The notes: generated by a model not told the origin, from the sequence alone. A stretch of DNA of 64,000 bases from Streptomyces sp. S3(2020) (GCF_013044505.1 NZ_JABERD010000018.1:1-64000); one strand, 5' to 3'. Shown: positions 8,259-17,267, counted from the first letter of the stretch. Program-made: numbers and translations.

Positions 8259-9182
8259 ATGCGAAGCGAGCCCGTGGTCCAGGTCCAGGCCCTGGTGAAG
8301 CGGTACGGCACGAAGACCGCGGTGAACGGCCTCGACCTGGTGGCCACGGCGGGGGTGACCGCCGTGCTCGGTCCCAACGGGGCGGGCAAGACGACCACGG
8401 TCGAGACCTGCGAGGGCTACCGCGCGCCGGACTCCGGCACGGTGCGCGTCCTGGGCCTCGACCCGGTCAGACACTCCCCTGAGCTGCACACCCGGATCGG
8501 CGTGATGCTCCAGTCCGGTGGCGTCTACTCGGGCGCGCGGGCGGACGAGATGCTGCGCCATGTCGCCAAGCTGCACGCCCACCCGCTGGACGTGGACGCG
8601 CTCATCGAGCGCCTGGGACTGGGCGGTTGCGGCAGGACGACGTACCGCCGGCTGTCGGGCGGCCAGCAGCAGCGGCTCGCCCTCGCGATGGCCGTGGTGG
8701 GCCGCCCGGAACTGGTCTTCCTGGACGAGCCGACCGCCGGACTCGACCCGCAGGCCCGCCACGCGACCTGGGACCTGATCCGCGATCTGCGCACCGACGG
8801 CGTCTCCGTCATCCTCACCACCCACCACATGGACGAGGCCGAACAGCTCGCCGACGATGTCGCGATCATCGACGCCGGCAAGGTCATCGCCCAGGGCTCC
8901 CCCGAGGAACTGTGCCGGGGCGGCGCCGAGAACACCCTCCGCTTCTCCGGCCGCCCGGGCCTGGACGTGGGCTCGCTGCTCAAGGCCCTCCCGCCCGACA
9001 GCACGGCCGCGGAGCTGACGCCGGGCTCGTACCGGGTCGGCGGCAAGGTCGACCCTCAGCTGCTCGCGACGGTGACGTCGTGGTGCGCGCAGCACGGGGT
9101 GATGCCGGAGAAGATCTCGGTCGAGCGGCACACGCTGGAAGACGTATTCCTGGAGCTCACCGGCAAGGAGCTGCGCTCGTGA
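8259..9182 (+). CDS. ABC transporter ATP-binding protein (DrrA-like)
   Basis: 307 residues. Walker A at 38-45 (GPNGAGKT), the signature LSGGQQQRLAL near 133, and Walker B VFLDEPTAGLDP. A ~90-residue C-terminal extension is typical of type-2 exporter ATPases of the DrrA/daunorubicin group. It pairs with the permease that overlaps its stop codon (GTGA at 9179-9182). The substrate is unknown; the neighbouring ctaA suggests, but does not show, a link to heme or respiratory maturation. Confidence 0.9.
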   Translation: MRSEPVVQVQALVKRYGTKTAVNGLDLVATAGVTAVLGPNGAGKTTTVETCEGYRAPDSGTVRVLGLDPVRHSPELHTRIGVMLQSGGVYSGARADEMLRHVAKLHAHPLDVDALIERLGLGGCGRTTYRRLSGGQQQRLALAMAVVGRPELVFLDEPTAGLDPQARHATWDLIRDLRTDGVSVILTTHHMDEAEQLADDVAIIDAGKVIAQGSPEELCRGGAENTLRFSGRPGLDVGSLLKALPPDSTAAELTPGSYRVGGKVDPQLLATVTSWCAQHGVMPEKISVERHTLEDVFLELTGKELRS

Positions 9183-9949
9183 CCACGACCGGTACGTACA
9201 CCCCGAGGCCGGGCGCGGCTCCCCTGGGGCGCATGATCGCGGCACAGGCCGCACTCGAGACGAAGATGCTCCTGCGCAACGGCGAGCAGCTCCTGCTGAC
9301 CGTCGTGATCCCCACCCTCCTCCTGGTCCTGTTCAGCTCGGTCGACATCGTCGACACGGGCGCGGGCGAGGCGGTGGACTTCCTGACCCCCGGCATCCTC
9401 GCCCTCGCGGTCATGTCCACGGCCTTCACCGGCCAGGCGATCGCCACGGGCTTCGAGCGCCGCTACGGCGTCCTGAAGCGGCTGGCCGCCTCCCCGCTCC
9501 CCCGCTGGGGCCTGATGGCGGCCAAGACGGTGTCGGTCCTGGTCACGGAGATCCTCCAGATCGTCCTGCTGACGGTGATCGCCTTCGCCCTGGGCTGGGA
9601 CCCGCACGGCAACCCCCTGGCCGTCCTGCTCCTCCTGGTCCTCGGCACGGCCGCCTTCTCCGGCCTGGGCCTGCTGATGGCGGGCACCCTGAAGGCGGAG
9701 GCGACCCTGGCCGCCGCCAACCTCGTCTTCCTCCTCCTGCTCGTCGGCGGCGGCGTCATCGTCCCCATGGACAAGTTCCCCTCCGGCGCCCAGGACGTCC
9801 TCGGACTGCTCCCCATCAACGCCCTCTCCGACGGCCTGCGGGACGTGCTCCAGCACGGCGCCGGCATGCCGTGGGGCGACCTGGGGATCCTGGCGGTGTG
9901 GGCGGTCGCGGGGCTGGCCGCGGCGGGCAGGTTCTTCCGTTGGGAGTAG
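9179..9949 (+). CDS. ABC-2 type transporter permease
   Basis: 256 residues from the GTG at 9179, which overlaps the ATPase stop by 4 nt. Six hydrophobic segments can be seen, beginning with QLLLTVVIPTLLLVLFSS. The ABC-2 motif region ILALAVMSTAFTGQAIATGFERRYGVLKRL follows the second segment, as in DrrB-type permeases. With the preceding ATPase it would form a homodimeric exporter in the cytoplasmic membrane. ctaA follows ~55 nt downstream behind its own probable promoter. Confidence 0.9.
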   Translation: MTTTGTYTPRPGAAPLGRMIAAQAALETKMLLRNGEQLLLTVVIPTLLLVLFSSVDIVDTGAGEAVDFLTPGILALAVMSTAFTGQAIATGFERRYGVLKRLAASPLPRWGLMAAKTVSVLVTEILQIVLLTVIAFALGWDPHGNPLAVLLLLVLGTAAFSGLGLLMAGTLKAEATLAAANLVFLLLLVGGGVIVPMDKFPSGAQDVLGLLPINALSDGLRDVLQHGAGMPWGDLGILAVWAVAGLAAAGRFFRWE

Positions 9950-9991
9950 GCCCGTGCCGGACCCTCGTGAAAGCGTGCACAAGCGGCGGCC

Positions 9992-9997
9992 TACGAT
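9992..9997 (+). promoter_or_regulatory. -10 element for a leaderless ctaA mRNA
   Basis: TACGAT is followed by exactly 7 nt and then the GTG at 10005. The hexamer overlaps the alternative ATG at 9996, which argues that the GTG is the real start. The -35 is weak. Confidence 0.4.
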
Positions 9998-10004
9998 GGG
10001 ACGC

Positions 10005-11009
10005 GTGCCGAACCTGACCCCCGCCGACGCCGCAGCCGCCGTGCGCAACCCGCTCGCCTTCATCGCCGCACGCTGGACCCCGGACCCCCGGACGGTGCGG
10101 CGGGCGGCCCTCGCCGCACTCGTCATGTCGGTGGTCATCGTGGTCACCGGCGGTGCGGTGCGGCTCACCGGATCGGGCCTCGGCTGCCCGACCTGGCCCA
10201 AGTGCACCGAGGACTCGATCAACAACACCGCCGCGATGGGCATCCACGGCTACATCGAGTTCGGCAACCGCATGCTGACCTACGTGCTGTGCGCCGCCGT
10301 CGGCTGGGCGATCATCGCCGCGCGCTCCGAGAAGCCGTACCGGCGCAGCCTCACCCGGCTGGGCTGGGCGCAGTTCTGGGTCGTGATGGGCAACGCGATC
10401 CTCGGCGGCATCGTGGTGCTGGTCGGCCTCAACCCGTACACCGTCGCCGCGCACTTCCTGCTGTCGACGGCGCTGATCGCGGTGGCCACGGTGATGTGGC
10501 AGCGCACTCGGGAGGGTGACGGGGAGCCGCGTCCGCTGGTCGGCAAGTCGGTGCAGCAGCTGGTGTGGTTCCTGGTCGCCGCGTCCGTGCTGCTGATCGC
10601 CGTGGGCACGGTGGTGACCGGGTCGGGACCGCACGCGGGTGACTCCAGCGAGGTCGAGCGGATGCCGCTGGACTGGGAGACGGTCAGCAAGCTGCACGCC
10701 GTCCTCGCCTGGATCGTGGTGACGCTGACGTTCGCCCTGTGGTTCGTCCTCAAGGCGGTCGACGCGCCGAAGGGCCCCCTGCACCGCACCCGCGACCTCT
10801 TCCTGGTCCTGCTCGCCCAGGGTGTCATCGGCTACGTCCAGTACTTCACCGATCTGCCCGAGATCCTGGTCGGCCTGCACATGTTCGGCTCGTGCCTGGT
10901 CTGGATCGGGGTCCTGCGGGTGCTGCTCGCGCTGCGGGAGCGGCCGGAGACGGACACCGAGGTCCCGGTCCCGGCGCAGGCCGGTTCATCGCTCGCCGCC
11001 GGGATCTGA
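10005..11009 (+). CDS. ctaA: CtaA/Cox15, heme A synthase
   Basis: 334 residues from the GTG at 10005 (alternatives: ATG 9996, GTG 9954). About eight transmembrane helices. The family signature VVTGGAVRLTGSGLGCPTWP carries the paired-Cys region, and His residues in HGYIEFGNR, AAHFLLSTAL, SKLHAVLAW and GLHMFGS are candidate heme ligands. CtaA oxidises heme O to heme A for cytochrome aa3 oxidase, and ctaB (17268-18215) supplies heme O. The last 24 bases overlap the 3' end of the convergent membrane-protein gene. Confidence 0.93.
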   Translation: MPNLTPADAAAAVRNPLAFIAARWTPDPRTVRRAALAALVMSVVIVVTGGAVRLTGSGLGCPTWPKCTEDSINNTAAMGIHGYIEFGNRMLTYVLCAAVGWAIIAARSEKPYRRSLTRLGWAQFWVVMGNAILGGIVVLVGLNPYTVAAHFLLSTALIAVATVMWQRTREGDGEPRPLVGKSVQQLVWFLVAASVLLIAVGTVVTGSGPHAGDSSEVERMPLDWETVSKLHAVLAWIVVTLTFALWFVLKAVDAPKGPLHRTRDLFLVLLAQGVIGYVQYFTDLPEILVGLHMFGSCLVWIGVLRVLLALRERPETDTEVPVPAQAGSSLAAGI

Positions 11010-11597
11010 CCCCCCGTCCCTGGTGGGGATCCGGTCGGCGCTCCGCTCGGCGGGGGCCAGAAGGGTCTCGAACACCGCGAGCAGCTTCTCCACGGTCTGC
11101 CGCGAGAACATGCCGACCAGAGCGGCCGCCGCGGTCACCCCGTAGGGATTGATGTCGCTCGACGAGGCCAGGGTGGTCGTCAGTCCGCCCCGCAGCACGA
11201 GATAGACGACGAGCGCCAGCGCCGATCCGACGAAGGGCTCCACGGCGTACATCAGCACCCAGCTGCGCCGCAGCAGCCGGTTGCCCACGTACTCGTAGAG
11301 CGAGCGCAGGGTGTGGATCAGCGCGCCGACGGCACCGGTCGCCAGGATGACGATGAACAGCCTGGTCTCGCGGGTCAGGCTCGGCGACCAGAACAGGACG
11401 CGTGCGCGGGTGGCCGGTTCGGGGCCGGTCGCGGTGGGGTCCGGTGGGGGCGGCCATGTCTGGACCAGGACGACGCCCAGCGCGATGGTCAACAGCAGCA
11501 GGAAGACGGCGAGTACGAGGATGTCCCTCGTACCCGCGTCGGTCTCCCCCACGCTGGAGGGCGTCCGGGGCTCTGGCTGTGCCGGTTCCTCCCCCAC
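10986..11597 (-). CDS. Small membrane protein of unknown function
   Basis: 203 residues starting at the GTG at 11597, which follows a GGAGGTAGGGG ribosome-binding site. Four hydrophobic stretches: DILVLAVFLLLLTIALGVVL, LFIVILATGAVGALIHTL, SWVLMYAVEPFVGSALALVVYLVL, and a weaker one before FSRQTVEKLLAVFETLLAP. I recognise no catalytic motif. It begins 8 nt after the ROK gene, so the two are probably cotranscribed. Its 3' end overlaps ctaA by 24 nt, tail to tail. Confidence 0.75.
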   Translation of the reverse strand: MGEEPAQPEPRTPSSVGETDAGTRDILVLAVFLLLLTIALGVVLVQTWPPPPDPTATGPEPATRARVLFWSPSLTRETRLFIVILATGAVGALIHTLRSLYEYVGNRLLRRSWVLMYAVEPFVGSALALVVYLVLRGGLTTTLASSSDINPYGVTAAAALVGMFSRQTVEKLLAVFETLLAPAERSADRIPTRDGGSDPGGER

Positions 11598-11605
11598 CGC
11601 TTCCC

Positions 11606-13183
11606 CTACCTCCGCGTCAGCAGGCGCAGGGCGGCCACGGCCGCGGCGCGGGCACCGGCCGCGTCGCCGTAGGGCCTGGTGGTGAGGGTGACGGCCTTGC
11701 CCTCCGTCGAGAACACCTGACTCGTCACCGTCTCCCGGACCTTGGCCATGAAGAGCGCGGCGGAATCCCAGTCGTCCGGGCACACCAGCCCGGGAGGCCC
11801 GTACAGGACGATCCGCTCGGGATCCGTGAAGTTGACGAGCGCGGACAGACCTGTGCCGAGGGCCGTACCGGCGTGTTCCAATACGTCCTCGACCTGCTTG
11901 CTCCATGTCGTCGACAGCAGCGCGAGCACCGCGTCCAGGTCCCGGACCGGCAGGGCGGTCAGCTCACGGACCCGGCGGGCGATGGCGTCGACACCGACCA
12001 CGCTCTCCAGGCAGCCCCGATTGCCGCAACTGCACTGCGGTCCGTCCGGCTCGACCACCACATGCCCGATCTCCCCGGCGGCGCCCGTCGCACCGTGCAG
12101 GATCCTGCCGTCGGCGACGATGCCCGCGCCGACGCCGTGGTCGACGAGGACGACGGCCGAGTGGCGCCGGGCCCGGGTGTCCCCGAGGGCCGCTTCGGCC
12201 AGGGCCAGTGCGTTCGCGTCGTTCTCCAGGACCGTCGGCAGTCCGGTCGCCTCCCGGAGCGGTCCGGCCAGGGTCAGTCCCGACCAGCCCACGCCCGCCG
12301 CGTAGTTGGGCGCCTTGACCACCTCGCCCCGCTCGGCGCTGACATGGGCGCCGATCTCGATGCCGAGGCCGGTCCGGTGGACACCGGCCTTGCCGCCGAC
12401 GGCCGGGGCCCGGTCCATCAGCTCCGCCACGAAGTCCGCGAGGACCGTGACCGCCTCGCGCTCGCTGCCCACCGGATTCAGCTCGCGGTCGGCGCGGGTG
12501 AGGGTGGTGCCGGACGCGTCGATCACGGCGCCGGTCAGCCGGCTCGGCCGCACCTTGACGCCGACGAAGTGGTCGAGATCCGCCTCCCGTTCCTCCGGGG
12601 CGGGTGCGGCGGGCTCCTGGGGCTGCGGCAACAGCCCGGTCTCCTCCAGGTAGTGCATACCGCGCGGGGTGACGTCCCAGGAGTTGTGCCGCCACTGGCG
12701 GCTGCGCCAGGCGACGCCGGAGGCCAGCATGCGCCTGCCGATCCGGCTGACCTCCGTGACGTCCACGTCCAGCCGCTCGGCCAGGGTCTCGTTGTTCAGG
12801 CCCGGTTCCCGGGCGATCTCCACGAGGAACCGGGCGGCATGGCTGCTCGGATCGAGGGAGAGCTGCAGTCCCGAGGGCAGCCTGCGCAGACTCCAGTACG
12901 TCACGTCGATCAGACCGAGGAGACGTCCGCGCTGCTCCGCACGGATGTCGGCGCCGTCGCGGACATACCTTCCGTACAGCCAGCGCAGACCGTTGTGGGC
13001 GGCTTCCAGCGCCGACTCGTCCGCGGCCAGCGAGGCGTCCGTGATCAGCATCCCCAGCGCGGTGAAGCGGCCCTCGGGGATCTCCTTCTCCGACTTCATC
13101 GCGTCGACCATGCTCTGCACCTCGGTCAACCGATCACGCCGGACCGCCGGTTCCCGGTCCTTGCGACGACGTACATCCGCCAT
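11606..13183 (-). CDS. ROK-family protein with N-terminal winged helix (transcriptional regulator)
   Basis: 525 residues. About 90 N-terminal residues of unclear fold precede a winged helix (LNNETLAERLDVDVTEVSRIGRRML...VTPRGMHYL). An ATP-grasp-like ROK domain runs from ~205 to the end. The ROK zinc motif CSCGNRGCLES is intact, as are VLENDANALALAEA and the phosphate loop VDHGVGAGI. ROK regulators usually sense sugars or sugar phosphates. The ATG at 13183 was chosen for its GAGGGG site 8 nt upstream; an ATG 19 codons earlier is possible. It is divergent from the nitrilase-like gene, with repeated sequence elements between them. Confidence 0.82.
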   Translation of the reverse strand: MADVRRRKDREPAVRRDRLTEVQSMVDAMKSEKEIPEGRFTALGMLITDASLAADESALEAAHNGLRWLYGRYVRDGADIRAEQRGRLLGLIDVTYWSLRRLPSGLQLSLDPSSHAARFLVEIAREPGLNNETLAERLDVDVTEVSRIGRRMLASGVAWRSRQWRHNSWDVTPRGMHYLEETGLLPQPQEPAAPAPEEREADLDHFVGVKVRPSRLTGAVIDASGTTLTRADRELNPVGSEREAVTVLADFVAELMDRAPAVGGKAGVHRTGLGIEIGAHVSAERGEVVKAPNYAAGVGWSGLTLAGPLREATGLPTVLENDANALALAEAALGDTRARRHSAVVLVDHGVGAGIVADGRILHGATGAAGEIGHVVVEPDGPQCSCGNRGCLESVVGVDAIARRVRELTALPVRDLDAVLALLSTTWSKQVEDVLEHAGTALGTGLSALVNFTDPERIVLYGPPGLVCPDDWDSAALFMAKVRETVTSQVFSTEGKAVTLTTRPYGDAAGARAAAVAALRLLTRR

Positions 13184-13247
13184 GACACACCCCTCTGTGG
13201 ATCTCTCCGCGAGCAGGACAGGACGCTCCCCATTCACCATCCTCTGA

Positions 13248-13297
13248 TGTCAAGTGAGTGTCAAGTGATGTTTTACGGAATGCACACTCTGTAAAAC
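13248..13297. promoter_or_regulatory. Operator-like repeats between the ROK and nitrilase-like genes
   Basis: TGTCAAGTGA occurs twice (13248-13257 and 13259-13268), 11 bp apart and so on the same DNA face. Next comes the inverted repeat GTTTTAC (13270-13276) and GTAAAAC (13291-13297) with a 14-nt spacer. The region is unusually AT-rich and lies in the divergent promoter interval, so binding by the ROK regulator is a reasonable guess. Confidence 0.5.
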
Positions 13298-13360
13298 GAC
13301 ACCCGCATATGCAATGTGCCTCGTTAATATTTGGTGAAGCTCTACGGACCAGGGGGAACC

Positions 13361-14839
13361 ATGAGCGCAGAAGAAGACGGGGGCACCCATCGCCATTCGA
13401 TCAATGGGCTCGAATTGTCGTCGGATCCGGCCGATCTGTTCATCACGCTGTACGACGCGCTGCCGGACGCCCACTTTCTCGGAGCCGAGGCGAGGGGGTG
13501 GCATCGCGACGGGGACACCCAGCGGCTCGCCGAAGAGGTCTATCTGGACGTCCTGGACCACGGGGACGCCGATACGTGGCTGACCAGGGAGATCGTCGCG
13601 CGGCACGGCCCCCGCGGGATGTTCGCCGTGCTCGTCGGGCTCGACCTGGCGCTCAACATGGCCAATCCCTTCGGCCAGACCTTCGACGCGAGGACCGTGG
13701 CCTGGCTCACCGACCGCTACAGCCTGCACGGCTGCCTCAACGATCCGCTCGGCCGCACGACGGGATTACTCCTGCCCCGCTGCGCCCGGCCGGGGACATT
13801 GCACACCCGCCCGACGGGCAAAGCCGAGTACTTCAGAGTGCATCGCGTTCCGAAGGACATGTGCGACAGGGTCAAACACGCCTGTCTGATCCCACGCAAT
13901 GGCGCGCACTTCTCAGGAAAGGCAGCGATTTCCCTTGGCGTTGTTCCTTTGATGGAACAGCTGAACGAGCAGCCGTTCGAATTCCGTGAGGAAGCGGATC
14001 AGGGTCTGTATCGAATACGGATCAACGACAGGCCGTTGTACGAGCGTCTCGACAAAACGATGCGCAATCTCGAACAGTCCGGGGCCAAGATAGCCGTCCT
14101 GCCGGAATACGCGCTCTCCGCCGGCCTGCTGGACCACTGGCGGACCCTGCTGGACACGGAACCGCGCCCCGGCAGCGCCCTCCAGTGGCTCCTGCTGGGC
14201 AGCGGACCCGTCGGGGACGAGAAACCGCCCCCGAACCGGGCGATCCTGATCGACCGCCTCACCGGCGAGACGCTGCTCGAACACGACAAGACGGCCGGCT
14301 TCACCCTGGCCGCCGGCCAGGCGGCCGACTGGGAGCTGCCCGTCCGGCCGACCGTGGAGCCGGTGGACGAGGACATCACCCTCGGCGACAAGGTCACCGT
14401 CCTGGAGACCTCCCTCGGCCGGATCGCCGTGCTGATCTGCGAGGACATCGAGCAGTCGACCGACTGGGAAGCACCCCTGCGGGCGTTCGGGGTCTCCCAT
14501 CTGTTCGTCCCGATCCTCTCCACCCCGATCAGCAAAAAGCACTTCCGCTGGGAGCAGCGGACGGGACACCGCTGCGTCGACGTGCTCGGCACCTGGGTCG
14601 TGTTCTCCAACAGCCTCGCCCTCGGCGAACATCTGCGGCATCGCTTCGACCCGGACGACTACTTCAACTGCCTCGTCCTCGGGCCGCGCTCACGCCGACC
14701 GCAGACCTACGCCAACCACTACGCCCAGTTCGGCCGTTCGGTGGACGGGGCCGGGCTCGCGCACGTGGTCCACGACGGGGACCGGACGTACGAGGACAGG
14801 GGACCGCTTCCCGGCATCCACCGCGGTTCGGCCGAGTAG
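13361..14839 (+). CDS. Nitrilase-superfamily (carbon-nitrogen hydrolase-like) protein with a novel N-terminal domain
   Basis: 492 residues from the ATG at 13361 (AGGGGG site 5 nt upstream). The C-terminal half has the nitrilase Glu-Lys-Cys triad in order: Glu249 in VLPEYAL, Lys310 in HDKTAGF and Cys360 in AVLICEDIE. This family cuts or forms C-N amide/nitrile bonds. Residues 1-180 match nothing I know. There is no signal peptide, so it should be cytoplasmic. Codons around 13900-14090 are less GC-biased than in the neighbours, hinting at transfer. Substrate unknown; antiphage nitrilases are one possible relative, but no reverse transcriptase is present. Confidence 0.72.
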   Translation: MSAEEDGGTHRHSINGLELSSDPADLFITLYDALPDAHFLGAEARGWHRDGDTQRLAEEVYLDVLDHGDADTWLTREIVARHGPRGMFAVLVGLDLALNMANPFGQTFDARTVAWLTDRYSLHGCLNDPLGRTTGLLLPRCARPGTLHTRPTGKAEYFRVHRVPKDMCDRVKHACLIPRNGAHFSGKAAISLGVVPLMEQLNEQPFEFREEADQGLYRIRINDRPLYERLDKTMRNLEQSGAKIAVLPEYALSAGLLDHWRTLLDTEPRPGSALQWLLLGSGPVGDEKPPPNRAILIDRLTGETLLEHDKTAGFTLAAGQAADWELPVRPTVEPVDEDITLGDKVTVLETSLGRIAVLICEDIEQSTDWEAPLRAFGVSHLFVPILSTPISKKHFRWEQRTGHRCVDVLGTWVVFSNSLALGEHLRHRFDPDDYFNCLVLGPRSRRPQTYANHYAQFGRSVDGAGLAHVVHDGDRTYEDRGPLPGIHRGSAE

Positions 14840-14843
14840 GCGG

Positions 14844-15581
14844 TCAGCCGTACGCCGCCACCAGTCCGTCGATCGCCGGCCCCAGATAGCCCCGGGTCAG
14901 CTCACCCCTGCGCGCCGCCCACTCCCCGGTGGGCGGCGCGGGGTCCTCGTACCGCCGCCGCCTGATGTCCTCCACCACCTCGACCGGCGCCCCCAGCTCC
15001 GGCAGCAGCTCCAGCGCCTCCCGCTTGGTGATGAGCCGTCCGTCGCGCAGGGTGGCGGTCGCGCGGGCGAAGGTCGTCAGGCCGACGTCGACCCAGGGGG
15101 CCTGCCGCCAGCGTTCCGCCTTCGCCAGCTTGGGCCGCCAGAAGTCACGCTGGTCGCGTACGACGAACCCGTCGAGTTCGAGGTCAAGGACCGGCGGCAG
15201 CAGTCCGGCGGGGTCCTTCCCGTGCAGCACCCGCCCGAAGGTGTGCAGTTCCCGCCGGGTCACCGGGGTCACGGGCCGCCTGAACAGTTGCTCGTGCGCC
15301 CAGGTCAGATGGGACCGGCCGGAGTCCGTCACCGCTTCGGGCGTCAGGTAGGTGCAGTGCAGCAGCCCGGCGAGCGGCTCGGCCCGCAGCCGCGCGTGCA
15401 GTGTCGCCAGTCGCCAGAGGGTGCGCGGGGTGATGGGGGCATGCAGTACGGCGATCAGGTCCAGGTCGCTGCGGCCCTCCTGATAGTCCCCGCCGGCGAG
15501 CGATCCGTGCGCCCAGAGCGCGAGCGGGTCCAAGGGGGCGAGGCCGGACAGGAAGCGGTCGAGTAACGCGTCGGTCTGCAT
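14844..15581 (-). CDS. Nucleotidyltransferase-fold protein (aminoglycoside adenylyltransferase-like)
   Basis: 245 residues. The polymerase-beta-type nucleotidyltransferase motif is clear at 25-41: HGSLAGGDYQEGRSDLDLIAV, with Gly26-Ser27 and the metal-binding Asp39 and Asp41. The rest resembles the helical C-terminal region of streptomycin/spectinomycin adenylyltransferase relatives (ELHTFGRVLHGKD, TTFARATATLRDGRLITKREAL). Enzymes of this class transfer a nucleotide to a small molecule. The target here is unknown. The stop lies 5 nt from the convergent nitrilase-like gene. Confidence 0.78.
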   Translation of the reverse strand: MQTDALLDRFLSGLAPLDPLALWAHGSLAGGDYQEGRSDLDLIAVLHAPITPRTLWRLATLHARLRAEPLAGLLHCTYLTPEAVTDSGRSHLTWAHEQLFRRPVTPVTRRELHTFGRVLHGKDPAGLLPPVLDLELDGFVVRDQRDFWRPKLAKAERWRQAPWVDVGLTTFARATATLRDGRLITKREALELLPELGAPVEVVEDIRRRRYEDPAPPTGEWAARRGELTRGYLGPAIDGLVAAYG

Positions 15582-15599
15582 GGCCCCATCCTGTACAGC

Positions 15600-16706
15600 T
15601 CACTCCAGCCCGTACACCCTGCGCGCGTTCGCCGCCGCGATCAGCCCCGCGACCCGCTGCGCGTCCGCCAGCGACCACGCCCCCTCGGCGACCCAGGTGC
15701 CCAGCACCCGGGCCAGCGCCTCGCGGAACAGCCGGGCGCCGACGACATGCAGTTCGGGCAGGCCCTGGGCGCCGCTGGAGAAGAGGATCTTGCCGAAGGG
15801 GGCGAGTTCGAGGATCTCGGCGAGGACGGTCGCCGCACGGGCGCCCGTACGGACCAGAGCGGCGCCCGAGTCGGCGTACACATGTGGGAAGACACCGGCG
15901 AGATGGGCGGCGTGGCGGTGGTACGGATAGCCGTGCAGCAGGATCAGGTCGGTGCCGAGCCCGGCGGTGGCCCGGACGAAGTCCGTGAGCAGGACCGGGT
16001 CCGTACGGTCGATCCGCAGCCCCGGCTCACCGAGCCCGGCGTGCAGCTGGAGCGGCAGCCCCGAGGCGACCGCGATCCACAGCAGGTGTCGTAGCAGAAC
16101 CGGATCGGACAGCTCGCCGCCCACCCGGCGGCCCGCCAGCCAGCGGCCGGCCGCGCCCCGCACCTCTCCCGGACCCGGCGGCTCGGGCGCCAGCGCCAGT
16201 CCGTGCCGCACCCCCGCCACCGAGGTGAAGGCGACCGCGCCGACCGCCGCCCCGTGCACCGACTCGGCGAGGTTGGCGAGGAAGGACTCGACCGTGCCGG
16301 AGGTGTCGGCGACCTGTTCGGCGAGGAGTTCGAGCCGCACGATCTCGCGGGCCTCGGCGGCCGACGCCGCCGCCATCTCGCCGGGGCCGGTCAGATCGCC
16401 GGGCAGGCCCGTGTCGACGAGGTACGTCGTGATGCCACTGCCCCGCAGCAGCCTGCGGCCCGCCTCCAGTACGCCGAGTTCACGACGCCGGGCGAGATAG
16501 CGGGCGGGCGGGCAGTGCGGTTCCAGACCGAGGAGCGGGGGGCACCATCGGCGTACGGCGAAACCGGTCTGGGTGTCGAAGAGGGTCGTACCGGCGGCGG
16601 GCGGCCCCTCGGTACGGGCCAGCTGGGCCTCGAAGGTGCCGAGGCCCAGCTCGGTTCTCAGTACGCCGTGGCAGTACTGGTCCACGAGGGACGGCGTTTC
16701 GATCAT
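15600..16706 (-). CDS. Amidohydrolase-2 family protein (FluG N-domain-like)
   Basis: 368 residues with the TIM-barrel amidohydrolase-2 layout: N-terminal VDQYCHGVL (weak form of the metal-binding HxH strand), IAVASGLPLQLHAGLGE, LILLHGYPYHRHAAHLAGVFPHVYADSG, and the late strand FGKILFSSGAQGLPEL. Such proteins are often found beside gamma-glutamyl-ligase (GlnA-like) genes; none is present here. The first HxH motif is degenerate (QYCH), so hydrolase activity is uncertain. It ends 18 nt before the nucleotidyltransferase gene and probably heads that unit. Confidence 0.78.
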   Translation of the reverse strand: MIETPSLVDQYCHGVLRTELGLGTFEAQLARTEGPPAAGTTLFDTQTGFAVRRWCPPLLGLEPHCPPARYLARRRELGVLEAGRRLLRGSGITTYLVDTGLPGDLTGPGEMAAASAAEAREIVRLELLAEQVADTSGTVESFLANLAESVHGAAVGAVAFTSVAGVRHGLALAPEPPGPGEVRGAAGRWLAGRRVGGELSDPVLLRHLLWIAVASGLPLQLHAGLGEPGLRIDRTDPVLLTDFVRATAGLGTDLILLHGYPYHRHAAHLAGVFPHVYADSGAALVRTGARAATVLAEILELAPFGKILFSSGAQGLPELHVVGARLFREALARVLGTWVAEGAWSLADAQRVAGLIAAANARRVYGLE

Positions 16707-16798
16707 CCGGGCTCCCGTGGCTGGACCGTGTCCTTACTACGGGGCCTAACGGGTGAACGGGGTGTCAGGTGTTGGTCCCGCACACCCCGTGCGAAACC

Positions 16799-17131
16799 TC
16801 AGGTGTTACGGGGTCCGCCGACCTGGATGCCGGCCATCCGCGTCCACTCGTACGGGCCGGTCCGCACCTTCGCGGCGAACTCGCCGTCGAAGTCCTCGTG
16901 AACGGTGATGCCGGCCTTCTCGACCGCCTTCTGGGCGACCTCGACGGTGGGGGCCACCAGGTTGCCCCACTCGCCGTCCTCGCCGACGAGGGCGATCCGG
17001 GCGCCGCGGTCGCCCATGTAGGCCACCTGGCCCTCGGCACCGCCATGTGCCTTGGAGAAGGCGCTGATCTGCTTGGCGAGCTTGGCCGCCGTGCGCTCGG
17101 CCTTCGCGTCAACCTGCTGCGTGTCTGCCAT
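16799..17131 (-). CDS. Conserved hypothetical protein
   Basis: 110 residues, no membrane segment. The N-terminal third is a charged helix (DAKAERTAAKLAKQISAF). The rest alternates short strands (QVAYMGDRGARIALVGEDGEWG) and ends in EWTRMAGIQVGG. I do not recognise a family and propose no function. Codon bias is normal for the genome, and the ATG at 17131 is the only sensible start. It stands alone between an amidohydrolase gene and ctaB. Confidence 0.7.
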   Translation of the reverse strand: MADTQQVDAKAERTAAKLAKQISAFSKAHGGAEGQVAYMGDRGARIALVGEDGEWGNLVAPTVEVAQKAVEKAGITVHEDFDGEFAAKVRTGPYEWTRMAGIQVGGPRNT

Positions 17132-17267
17132 GGCCAGGATGCTACCGACGGGTAGATCAATCGGCGACGGCCGGGGGGCGTGACCCTTGCCTCAGCGCCG
17201 CCGAGCGGGTCCGGCGAAGTCGGCTACGGACGGACAACGACCCATAGCCGTACATCCAGCGGAGCGC

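Noticed and set aside
13361..14839. A reverse-transcriptase/nitrilase antiphage system around the nitrilase-like protein
   Set aside because: No reverse transcriptase, ncRNA repeat or other defence gene is present within 10 kb; only the nitrilase fold is shared.
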